A DNA stretch of 29,899 nucleotides from Rhizaria sp. SCN 62-66 (taxonomy: Eukaryota > Rhizaria, unplaced), in the NCBI GenBank assembly GCA_001724265.1, contig MEDY01000373.1, positions 1 through 29,899 on the forward strand. The letters are read 5' to 3'. The translations under genes were made by a program, and so were the position numbers. This document shows, piece after piece, positions 21,158 through 29,899 of this stretch. The notes beneath the pieces are model-generated. The model had not been told where the DNA came from and did not search any database. It worked only from the letters and a program-made list of their open reading frames with translations. Every line of letters starts with the position of its first letter. Within the stretch, counting starts at the first letter, position 1.

Positions 21158-24100
21158 TTAGTTTGAATGCTTGTAATCATCTGGATATGCTGCCATGTCA
21201 ATGCACGCCGTTACGGCAGCTACGGCCTCAACCAACGCAAGCACAGCAGCAGGCTTCCACGGCGGGTTAGAGATTGAAGTATGTCGACGGTTAGTGTCGG
21301 CAGTCAAGTCGTCAATGGCGCTGAGAACGCAGTTTGCAAGCACAAACTCTTGTGTGCCGGACGTGAACCATGTCAGGACAGTGGCGGTGGGGCTAATCTT
21401 AGAACACTACGCAACGCTTTCGAACACTCGCTCGATGATATTGCTGAGAGCTTTGACTGTCACGGGAGCTTGCTGACAATCGATTTGAAGGTCGAAATTT
21501 CGGCAGTTTGTAGATTTTGTGTCAGCACGAAGGTCACACGTTGCAGCAACCACCTTACGGCGCGCGCCGCGCATCGCTTCGGCCCATTTTCCCATCGGTG
21601 CCTTAACAGTCTCAAGCAAGCCATGCGCGGCCGACTGCTCGCGTTCAGAGCTGTCCGCGAACGAGAGCAGCCCCTCTGTCGCGCGCGTTGCATGCAAAGA
21701 CAACAACAGCGCGCCACAGCGTGCGTGAGTGATTGCAGTCGGACTGCTTGCGCGACAACAAAGGCTTTTGTCTGTCTGCAAGTCAGTACACGTGGGTGCA
21801 TGCGCATGAGCACGTGCTCTATCAGCAAGCAGATAGCTTGTGATGTCAACGCCATGCCGGGCAGCAACGCGCTCTGGTACATATGCACTGCGCATGCACG
21901 CATACGCGCACAGCTGCGCACCACACTCCCCGCTCTTATCATGTGCACATCGGCGGGGCGCGACTGCAGCATGACGTTCATCTGTCACATCACTCGTGGG
22001 ATTCTCGCTCTCCGTATCAGCCATGGTAGCAGCGTCGGTAAAGCCTCGAGGCACGACAAACACGTCAAGAGCAGCGTGGCGCCAGCGCGGGGAACCCAAA
22101 TGGCGTGCGATCGGCGAGACCCCCTTAGACCGCGGTGTAAGTGCCCACGGGACGACTGCGTGCGCCCACAGTGCGGAGCCCGCTGCGGTGGCGGCTGAGG
22201 CGGCATGGTATGCGCGCTGCAGAGGGGCCAGCGCACCCATCAGCATGCCACTGTGCAGGCGCTCTAGATCATCAACTGAACTGCCTAGAATAGGAAGAGA
22301 AGACTCGCAGAGCAGATCGTAGTCGTTGCACCGCTCCGCCGAGTGAGCAAGCGTTGTAGTTAAGCTGCACAGCAATCCTGTATGCATCTTCAAATTAGGA
22401 CTTCGAGTAAGCGCAGTTGCCAGAGAGCCAAACAAAGTCACCTTATGAAACCCGTTAAGCTCACTTTGAGGAAATTTGCTATTGGGCTTGGTGCTACTGT
22501 TAGTCGAATCAAGCACTAGCTCGCGAGCAATTGCGACTGCGTAAGCTGGGGTGACAGGATTCGCAAACTCAACTCCTTTCAATGTACGAACACCAGCGCT
22601 GTTAAGCTCATGCAGCTCGGGCAGCGGGTCAAGAAACAAGGTTTTGCGATCAGTGGATAACAAAATCGACGTATACTCAGGCACCTTGCACCGATGACTT
22701 GCTAGCGTATCGCTGGATTGTTTGCTCATTGCAAGCGGCATAGCACGCTTCCCCTGCTTGTCCAAGAATACAAACAGTGGTGATACGTCACCATTCTCAT
22801 ATCGCGGCAACAGCGCATTCGACAAGGAAGCGGAAGCGTGGTACTCTGACCCGGGAGTAGCTCGCTGCTACAAGGCTTTGCTGTCCTTTGATAGCGTGCG
22901 TTTTAGCGCATCGGGGACGCTCAAAGTGAGGCTGTGCCACAACGCACTTAATAACGCTGTATACGGGGCAGCGTGCGCGCTTTGAGAAGCGCCAGAGTGG
23001 CGCACAGTCGGGCGCATATGCAGTGGAACACTGAGCATCGCAAAGAAAGCATTGATGCCACCGAGAGTCGCGGAGTTGCTCAGCGTGAACGCGCAAACTG
23101 CGGTTGACTGCAGATAGTTGTCGTGTGCAGTGTGTGAGATCAGGGTTACAAGCAGTGGTAGGAGCGCGATCGCAGCCTTGCCGACCGAGAACTGACTGTC
23201 TTCACACGGAGAGTCCTGCTGCTGCCGCTGTTGCTCCGGATGATGTGGCAGCGGGGCCTTGTCGGGGCTTGCATCCGCGCCTGCAGCCAGCGCCAGTTCA
23301 AGCACTGCAGACAGGTGCACACGACGCAACGGCAACAAAAGCGCTCGCAGCAAGTCTGCAGCCACGCGTACGCTGAAGAGGTGCCTGGACGCCTCTAAGG
23401 GGGTCGTTTCGAGAAGGTTAATCGACCTTATCGTGCGCATAACTGCTGCATCGGCAGCGACAGCGGCGGAGGCGCGCTTGTCCACGATAGCAATGCGCTC
23501 CGCCACGTCAGAAATCTCGTTGTCACTGTCACATTCACACTCTGCTGCTGCATCAGAACCTTCCGTAGTGGTGACTGTGAGTACAATTCGTTGCAGCGCA
23601 GCGATGACCAACTGCGGCAGCGGCTCAAACTGGGGCGGCAACAACACATTCGTCCAGTCTGTGTCACCAGGCTGCGGGAGTAATCCTTCAACCCCGCGAA
23701 CTGTCCGCTGGCGATACTCTGCGGCAGCATATGAAACAACACCAGTAACTGTAACTGTTAGCACTGCAGCTGTAACCGTACGCGCGTCCGCCGCGGCCCA
23801 TGCATCGTCCTGCGGGTGAGGCGGTGGCTGGAGAGGAGAGGTGGTGTCCGCCATGAAATCTGCAAGCGCCAGCGTCTCATAACTGCTCACGCGCGTTATT
23901 GAATTACAGCTGGCTGTCTCATCGTCGGCAGTTAATGGATGGCCATTACTTACAGAGTTAAGAGTACGATGCAGTGATCGTAGACTACGCAGCCTGTTGC
24001 CGAGCACGGCAAGTGCCATCTCAGGCACGAACATCACCACTTGCGAGCTGATTAGCCCGTCTACGGGAAGCATTGTGACTGCACCGGCGGCTAGAACAAC

Positions 24101-24760
24101 GCGGAACAACGAAGGTGCGGCTGCAAGTGCAAGCGGGAGTACCAGAGGTAAAGCCCACGCATGTTCGTAGTCAGTCTCCTCAGTAAAACTCTGGGTCAGC
24201 CTGTTGTCAGTTGACGTGAGTGCCGCCGCCGCCGCAGAGAGCTTTGAGAGGACGCTCGGTGCCACATCGGGGCCGGCAAGCTGCGCGAGAATATCGTCGA
24301 CGGACACCTTGATGTAGCTCGCAATGTCTTCGTCATCGTCATCCTCGTCATCCTCAGGCTACGCGGCCGCAGGCACAGCACAGTCAGTGCCGTCATTGCA
24401 CAGCTTATTGATACTACTCACGACGGCCGACTCAAGCTCACCACACGCAATCGATAGAGATAGTGCCGGTGTGAGAAGCGCGTCTAACGCCAGAAACGCG
24501 CGCACACTCGCATTTTCAGTGGCTTGTGCGGGTGACTTCGACGATTTGAGGACAGTCGCTGTGGTCTCTGCGAGGAACATAAGCCGCTCTAGGAACCCGC
24601 TCTCGCGCAAGAAAGCTGGGTCCAGCATGCCACCATCCGCACCCACCGGCACGCCGAGTGCGCAGACGCGCGGGAACGCGCTCGTGAAGCGGGTCTGGGC
24701 GCAGAAGGGCGCAAAGGGGCGGCGCGGAAACGGGAAACCGTCCTTGGAGTGGGCCGACAT
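21158..24760 (-). CDS. Unrecognised helical 1,200-residue protein with three in-frame UAGs
   Basis: ATG at 24760 (MSAHSKDGFPFPRRPFAPF) to TAA at 21160-21158. TAGs are codons 134, 631 and 1118. Composition is far more normal than in the neighbours: few homopolymers, one acidic run just after the first TAG (PEDDEDDDDEDIASYIK), and many Leu/Ala-rich helices (LLPLLVTLISHTAHDNYLQS; RVAADLLRALLLPLRRVHLS; ELVLDSTNSST). This suggests a helical-repeat, scaffold-like soluble protein. The end (QEFVLANCVLSAIDDLTAD, then LALVEAVAAVTACIDMAAYP) is clearly protein-like and lies after the third TAG. I see no signal peptide and no catalytic motif. Whether the hydrophobic stretch near residues 185-220 crosses a membrane is unclear. 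An upstream exon is possible, because CTCTAG just before the ATG could be an acceptor. The family is unknown to me. Confidence 0.78.
21407..21409 (-). other. In-frame TAG read as sense (site 5)
   Basis: It sits between IIERVFESVA and CSKISPTATVLTWFTS. The next base is T. The frame continues 82 codons to TAA. Confidence 0.8.
22868..22870 (-). other. In-frame TAG read as sense (site 6)
   Basis: It sits between RTLSKDSKAL and QRATPGSEYHASASL. The next codon is CAG. The frame continues 486 codons to the next TAG. Confidence 0.88.
24359..24361 (-). other. In-frame TAG read as sense (site 7)
   Basis: It sits between GTDCAVPAAA and the acidic run PEDDEDDDDEDIASYIK. The next codon is CCT. The frame continues 496 codons to the next TAG. 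Confidence 0.85.
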
Positions 24761-25831
24761 GGGGCCGCCGCTAGAGGTCAAGACTGAGATGTAGGAAAGT
24801 GCGAGCTTGGTAAATTGTGTCCCCAGTTAACTGTGTGTGTTGTGTGTCGCTATAGTTTATCTTTAGACTCTGCTGTGGTGATGAATGAAGAGATTATGGC
24901 AAGGAGAGGTATGATGAGTAACGTTTGTGGTGGGATTGAGATTGTGATACATAGAGGGCATTATGGAGGTTATCTGCAAGTATCAACGTCATTATAGGAC
25001 ATTCAAGTAACTATTACTACTGAGAGCCAAGTAATCAGTCACGCTGCCTTTGTCGCAATGGTGCTGGAGCTTCGTATGGATAGAGGATGGGCGGCGCGGA
25101 CACCAGTGCTTTTGACTCTAGAAAGAGGTCATTAACGACCACAATATACAAGTTATAGACATTATTATTAGAAAATCAGACAGGGCACACACCTTAATAT
25201 TACAATAAAGCAAAATATGCTTTGTTGTCGATCAATATACTAAGGTATATTGAAATCAAATGATCGCCCAGTGACTGGTTGCGACTCGCGAGGCTCGAGG
25301 GCGAGATGACGGCTCGTGTTGATCTAAACTGTACACGCGTTTTCCAAACCAGTTTCACCTATGTTTGAAATGAAAACAAGGCCCAGACATACAACGCGTA
25401 ACTAATAACACTATGCCTTTCTTGCATTTCTTGCTGCACACAGAAAACTCTTACAGAACAACACCTTTAGGCGCGCTGCGACCTAATCTCGCAACGTTGC
25501 AAGCGTCCTCGCTATCCCTTCCGTTCCCTTCATCCTTAGCCCCATTGTCGTTCGAGCCTACCTCTCAACTTATTTCAATTATCAATGTTCTGCGCCGTTG
25601 ATGCTGAGTGTACGTTCCTGTCCTTGTGCCGCTCCCAATGCACATTTTAGCTCCGTAATCGGTCGCTTGCACTAGTTGCGTTGTATCCTCTCACGCTCGC
25701 CATGTTAATCTTTTCTCTGTCAATTGTTTACCTGCCCTGCTTGTTGTTTGGCACCCGCCACAGCCTTGTCCGGGAGTGACTCACCCCCCGGCTCGATCTC
25801 GCGCTCTGACATCCTCCCCCCCGCGCTCACC
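24761..25831. other. Shared upstream region of two divergent genes
   Basis: AT-rich in the middle (24815-25400). It becomes C/T-rich on the plus strand from about 25490 to 25830, as expected of the histidine kinase 5' leader. An ATG at 25413 opens 62 codons to TGA at 25599-25601 and could be an upstream ORF. Another short frame (ATG 24881 to TAA 25133-25135) contains one TAG, but nothing supports it as a gene. Confidence 0.5.
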
Positions 25832-27991
25832 ATGCCGCGCGCTCCCCTCGTCGGCACCTTCACTTCCCCGCCCGCCAACAACCCGGGCACATTTCCGCGC
25901 GGCCCCACGACCATCCGCCTCGCCGACAACACCTACTACACGCTGCCCGCCGAGCACCCGCAGTCTGTGGCGTCCACGGCCCCTGTCGGCGGCATCCTGG
26001 CGCCCATGCCTGTGAATGAGCAAGAGCGTATCGCCGCGCTGCACAGCTACGGCATCCTCGACACACAGCCCACCCCGGCTTTCGACAACCTCACGCAGCT
26101 TGCCGCCAAGGTTTGCGGCACTCCCATGGCGCTCGTGTCGCTGATCGACCGCAACCGGCAGTGGTTCAAGTCGGTCCAGGGCCTGCCCGGCGCGTCCGAG
26201 ACGCCGCGCACGACTTCGTTTTGCTCCCACGCCCTCGTCGAGGCAGACCGCATGCTCGTCATCAACGACACGCATCTCGACCCGCGGTTCTGCAACAACC
26301 CATTTGTGCGCGGGTACCCGTTTGTGCGCTTCTACGCCGGCGCCCCTATCGTCTCACCGGAAGGTCTCGTGCTAGGCACTCTCTGCGTGCTAGACCGTGA
26401 GCCCAAGGTGCTGACCGAAGTGCAGCTCTCGACGATGCGTATCCTCACGAAGCAGGTTTTTGCCGAGCTCCAGTCGTCAGGCGCGATGCAATCGCTCGTC
26501 AACTGGGTCGCCGCGCTGCGCGAGACGGAAAAGCAGCTGCAACTGGCCAAGAACGAGGCAGAACGCGCTTCCAGGTCCAAATCAGAGTTCGTGTCCAATA
26601 TGTCCCACGAGCTGCGCACGCCGATGAACGGCGTGCTGTGCAACGTGGACTTGCTGCTCGACACCCCACTGACGGCGGAGCAGCTCGAGTACGTCAAGGA
26701 CATCGAGATCTCTGGCCGCCACCTGCTCACGGTCATCAACGACGTGCTCGACTTCAGCAAGATCGAGTCTGGCAAGCTCGAGCTAGAGCACCGCCCCATC
26801 TCGGTCCGCGCCGCCGCCGAGGACGCGCTCATTCTGTCGTTCCAACCGGGTCGCCATGATAATCTGGAGGTGTTGACGATCGTCGACGACGACGTGCCCA
26901 CGCAGGTGCTTGGCGACGTCATGCGGATCCGCCAGGTTCTCACCAACTTGCTCTCCAACTCGTTCAAATTCACTGCGCTGGGCCGCGTCGTCGTCCGCGT
27001 CTCGGTCTGCCGCGAGTCGTCCTGCTTCGTTGCCTGCGGCATCGACCCGTCGTCGGTCTCGCCCGACGGATTCGCCGTGGAGCCATCGCTGTCCGCCACC
27101 GCGCCCGCCGCTGCCGCCGCCGCCGTCGCTGTCGCGCGCAACCAGGCCGCTGCGTCCGCCGCCGCCACTGCCAACGCAACCGCCGCCGCTGCCGCTGCTT
27201 CAGCTGCTGCTGCCGCCGCCGGCGGTGCGACTCCCTCTGGCGCGGTGTGTGCGGCGTGCGACGCCGTCTGCGGCGGCGCCTGCGCCGGCTCCCCGGGTCC
27301 CATTGCGGACCCAGACTCGGTCACCCTCACGCTGACGACTGCTGGAGCAAGCGCGCGCGGCCCGCGGCGGTATTCAGCGGGCTCCACAGCCAGCGGAAGC
27401 ACTCCGCTGCCCTCTGCTTCCGCCGCCGCCACCGCTGTTGCTGCCGCTGCTGCTGCTGCTGCTGCTGCGCCCGGCGCGGTGTCCACGTCTCCTGCCTTCG
27501 TGCCCGCGGGGCCGGAGTGCTGCGTGGGCTACGGCTACTGCGCCTACGCCACGGCCGTCATCACCGCAGCGCACGCCAGTCTGGACGCGGGTTTAGTGCT
27601 CACCGTCCCGCCGCCGCCCTTCGCCACGGCGCTCAGTCCCGCCACCGCGCTCGCAGCGTACAACAACAGCTCCACGAGCAGCAGCAACAACAGCAGTGGC
27701 AGTGCCACGAACGGCGCAGGCTACATCGCCGGCACCGCGTATGATGCCGGCGCAGACGGTCACCACCCTGGCGGTCATGGCCACGGCCACGGCCACGGCC
27801 TCGGCCACAACGGCGACGACGGGCAGCGCGTGGTCACGGTCACCGGTGCCGGCGGCGGCGGGTTCGCGGGCGGCGTGGCGGCCTCGCACGCGGGCTCTGC
27901 GGCGGGGTCGACCCACGCGGGCGGGCCGCCCACGGGTGCGGCCTCGGCGGCGGGGTCGGTCCACTCCAGCTCCGGATCCAGCGGCATCACC

Positions 27992-28022
<31 letters not shown>

Positions 28023-29899
28023 CCGGGTCTGCCTCCTCCGCAGCGCCCGCCGTCACCGCCGCCGCACTGCCGCCGGTCGGCGCGCTGCAGCTGCCGCCGT
28101 TCGCCCCGCTGCGCCTGACGCCGCTGTCCGAGTGCACCTTCTGCGGCGAAGCCCTGCAGGTGTGCCGCTGCCCCTCGGGCCACTGGCGCACAGACGCCGC
28201 CGCCATGGCCGCCGCGTCTGCGCACTCGCTGCGCGCGCCCTGCCCCGCGCACGGTGCCTGGCTCGCGCTGCCGCCGCCCGCGCCCCACCAGCCCTCCGCG
28301 GCGGCGTGCCCGTCCTCGGTGCTAGCGTCGGCCGCCGCCGCGAGTGCCGCGGCCGCCGCGGCTTCGTCCAGCTCCATCAGCCCGCCTGCTAGCAGCAGCA
28401 CCAGCAACAGCAACAACTTCACCGACGCTAACGCCGGCGGCGGCCGGATCCGCAGCTCCGCCTCTGACGACGGCAACAGCAACAACTGCAGCAGCAGCAG
28501 TGCGCGCATGAACCCCCCTGGCGCGACGCAGCTCTCACCAACCTTCAGCACGGCGCGTAGCCACCATGGCGGAGGCGGGGGCAGCGGCGGGGGCCACCAG
28601 CGTCACCGCAGCGGGCCCCCCGGGATCGAGTGCGCGATCTCCGAGTGCAAGGACGCCGCGAGCAGCTCTCATCTCACAGGCGGCAGCAGCCTCGGCGGCG
28701 GCTGCAGCGGCGGCGGCAGCGTGGGCAAAGGCGGCAGTAAGGGCGACGCGTATACGCAGCAGGTGGCCGCGCTCGTTGCGTCACTGCAGGCGCTGCCGAA
28801 GCGCTTGCGGCCCGGGCACCGCGAGGTCCAGTACATCTACCCGCGGCCCGTGCTCACGACCGCGGTCACCGCCGGCGGGGGCGCCGCGCCCGGGGGCAGC
28901 CACGGTCACGGTCACGGCCACGGCCACGGCGCCGGTAGCAGCGGAGGCGGTGCGTCTGCCGCGGCTGCTGCGGGCGGCGGGGTGCCGCGGACCGTGTCGC
29001 CTGCGCTGTCCACCACGTCCACCATCGCGCCCTCGACGCACAGCACCAACAACAGCGGCGGCGGCGCCAGCAACAGCAGCAAGGGCGGCAACGCCAGCGA
29101 GGCGTCCGCGGCCAGCGCGCGCAACGGGCGCTTTGTCTACCTAGGCCCGCCCGCGGACCCGGGGCTGGGCCCCACGGCGCGCGCCTACGCCGGGCCTGCC
29201 GGCTCGCACTCGCACGGCGCCGCCGGCGACGGCTGCACGCTCCACGGCAACGCGCTCGTCCAGGTATGGAAAACCTCATTCATGAATGCTCAGACGTGCA
29301 ACTCGCTCTAGAATTCAAATAATATGATATTTCTATGTTTTCGTGAAATATTTCATTCAATTTGTTCTCATTTTCTTTCTGTTTATAACTTTTTCTTTTC
29401 ATTCAGGTTGCCGCCCGCACCGCACTTGCGGCCGAGGCTGCTGCGAAGGCTGAGGCCGCATCCGCCGTCGTCGCTGCCGCCGCCGCCGCCGATAAGGCCG
29501 CTGCTGCCGCTGCCGCTGAGGCCGCCGCCGCCGAGGCCGAGGCCGCGGCCGCTACTGCCGCCGCTTTGCTGATCTCATCCCCCGAGATGACTGTGACGTC
29601 GCTGGATGCTGACGGCAGCGGCGGTACTGGCGGCAGCGGCCACACCGGCAGCGACGCCTCTTTCGCCGTCTCGCCCTCCGTCGCGCTGACTTCTCTGGCA
29701 CCCACGAGCTCGGGGAACACCAGCAGCACCGCCGCCTACGGCCTCGGCAGCGGCGGCGGCGTGACGTCTGGCGGCGCGAGCGGCGTCGCGTACAGCACGC
29801 TATCGCGGCGCGCGGCGCGTAAGCACGCCAAACGGCTCCGCGCCGCGCGCGCGGCCGTGCGCGCCGCCGCTGCCGCCTCGGCCGCGGCTGCCGCGGCCG
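25832..29899 (+). CDS. GAF-domain sensor histidine kinase (HisKA/HATPase), giant insert, 3' end beyond the window
   Basis: ATG at 25832 (CACCATGC context). Exon 1 is 25832-29263; exon 2 starts at 29407 and stays open to the right edge, so at least 1,308 residues. The GAF domain is about residues 62-215 ([60 protein letters not shown]), very like bacterial GAF sensor kinases. A short coiled coil lies at ~225-250. The HisKA H-box [12 protein letters not shown] has the phosphoacceptor His259, followed by [21 protein letters not shown]. The HATPase N-box [17 protein letters not shown] has Asn372 and Asn376. After [11 protein letters not shown] (~395) the domain breaks off into more than 900 residues of Ala/Ser/Gly/His-rich sequence. 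The G-boxes (DxGxG, GxGxG) are not in the window, nor is a receiver domain. It should autophosphorylate in a His-Asp phosphorelay if the ATPase domain is completed downstream. The GAF ligand is unknown. Confidence 0.92.
27778..27808 (+). repeat. GGCCAC tandem repeat encoding Gly-His
   Basis: Encodes [14 protein letters not shown] in the kinase insert. A second copy of the same kind (CACGGT/CACGGC units, [16 protein letters not shown]) lies at about 28899-28932. These His-rich runs could bind metal, but this is untested. Confidence 0.9.
28130..28186 (+). other. Cys-rich, zinc-knuckle-like island in the kinase insert
   Basis: [19 protein letters not shown] gives C-x2-C-x6-C-x-C followed by His. 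It is one of the few ordered-looking islands in the low-complexity insert. Another Cys cluster ([14 protein letters not shown]) is encoded near 27250-27295. Zinc binding is an inference. Confidence 0.4.
29264..29406 (+). other. Histidine kinase intron (phase 0, 143 nt)
   Basis: Donor CAG|GTATGG at 29263/29264 and acceptor TTTTCATTCAG|GTT at 29406/29407. The interior is very AT-rich and includes TAG and TAA in the upstream frame. It joins HGNALVQ to [17 protein letters not shown]. Confidence 0.88.

Noticed and set aside
8235-24760. Interpretation of the TAG-interrupted frames as pseudogenes
   Set aside because: No frameshifts, no internal TAA or TGA, and composition is preserved across each TAG. 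Decay would produce all kinds of lesions.
24881-25135. Small plus-strand frame with one in-frame TAG
   Set aside because: Only about 84 codons and unlike the neighbouring genes in composition. Not used as evidence for UAG as a sense codon.

Overview
This is a piece of a nuclear eukaryotic genome, probably from a protist or alga. The coding DNA is GC-rich and full of Ala, Gly, Ser, Asn and Gln runs, and the intergenic DNA and introns are clearly AT-richer. Genes have short introns (about 113-183 nt) with GT..AG borders. I see no bacterial operons, ribosome binding sites, tRNA, rRNA, transposon or CRISPR. A GAF histidine kinase argues against an animal. I cannot name the species.

Layout: (1) 2-628 (+), 3' end of an unrecognised gene entering from the left. 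(2) 982-7268 (-), a three-exon CLC chloride channel/transporter homologue of about 1,991 residues, roughly twice the usual size because low-complexity inserts sit in its loops. (3) 8235-16069 (-), a very large Ala/Asn/Ser-rich protein of about 2,512 residues with an MGASTS start. (4) 17221-20850 (+), a prion-like Asn/Gly/Tyr-rich protein with charged coiled-coil blocks. (5) 21158-24760 (-), an unrecognised 1,200-residue, mostly helical protein with ordinary composition. (6) 25832 to the right edge (+), a GAF-HisKA-HATPase histidine kinase whose ATP-binding domain is broken by a giant low-complexity stretch, unfinished in the window. Genes 1/2 and 4/5 are convergent; 3/4 and 5/6 are divergent.

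The main result is that four of the six genes read straight through TAG codons. At seven places (335, 8591, 10022, 19183, 21409, 22870, 24361) an open frame ends at TAG and continues immediately in the same frame with protein of the same character. Every interruption is TAG, never TAA or TGA. The ends I assign are TAA (four genes) or TGA (one). The simplest reading is a variant nuclear code in which UAG is sense, probably Gln because one site lies inside a Gln run. Programmed UAG readthrough is the main rival, since five of seven sites are followed by C. Standard-code annotation would cut these genes into nine or more false fragments.

No operon-like or pathway logic links the genes. The CLC protein is the best supported and is unusual in itself: Gln replaces the gating glutamate, and the intracellular proton glutamate also appears to be missing.
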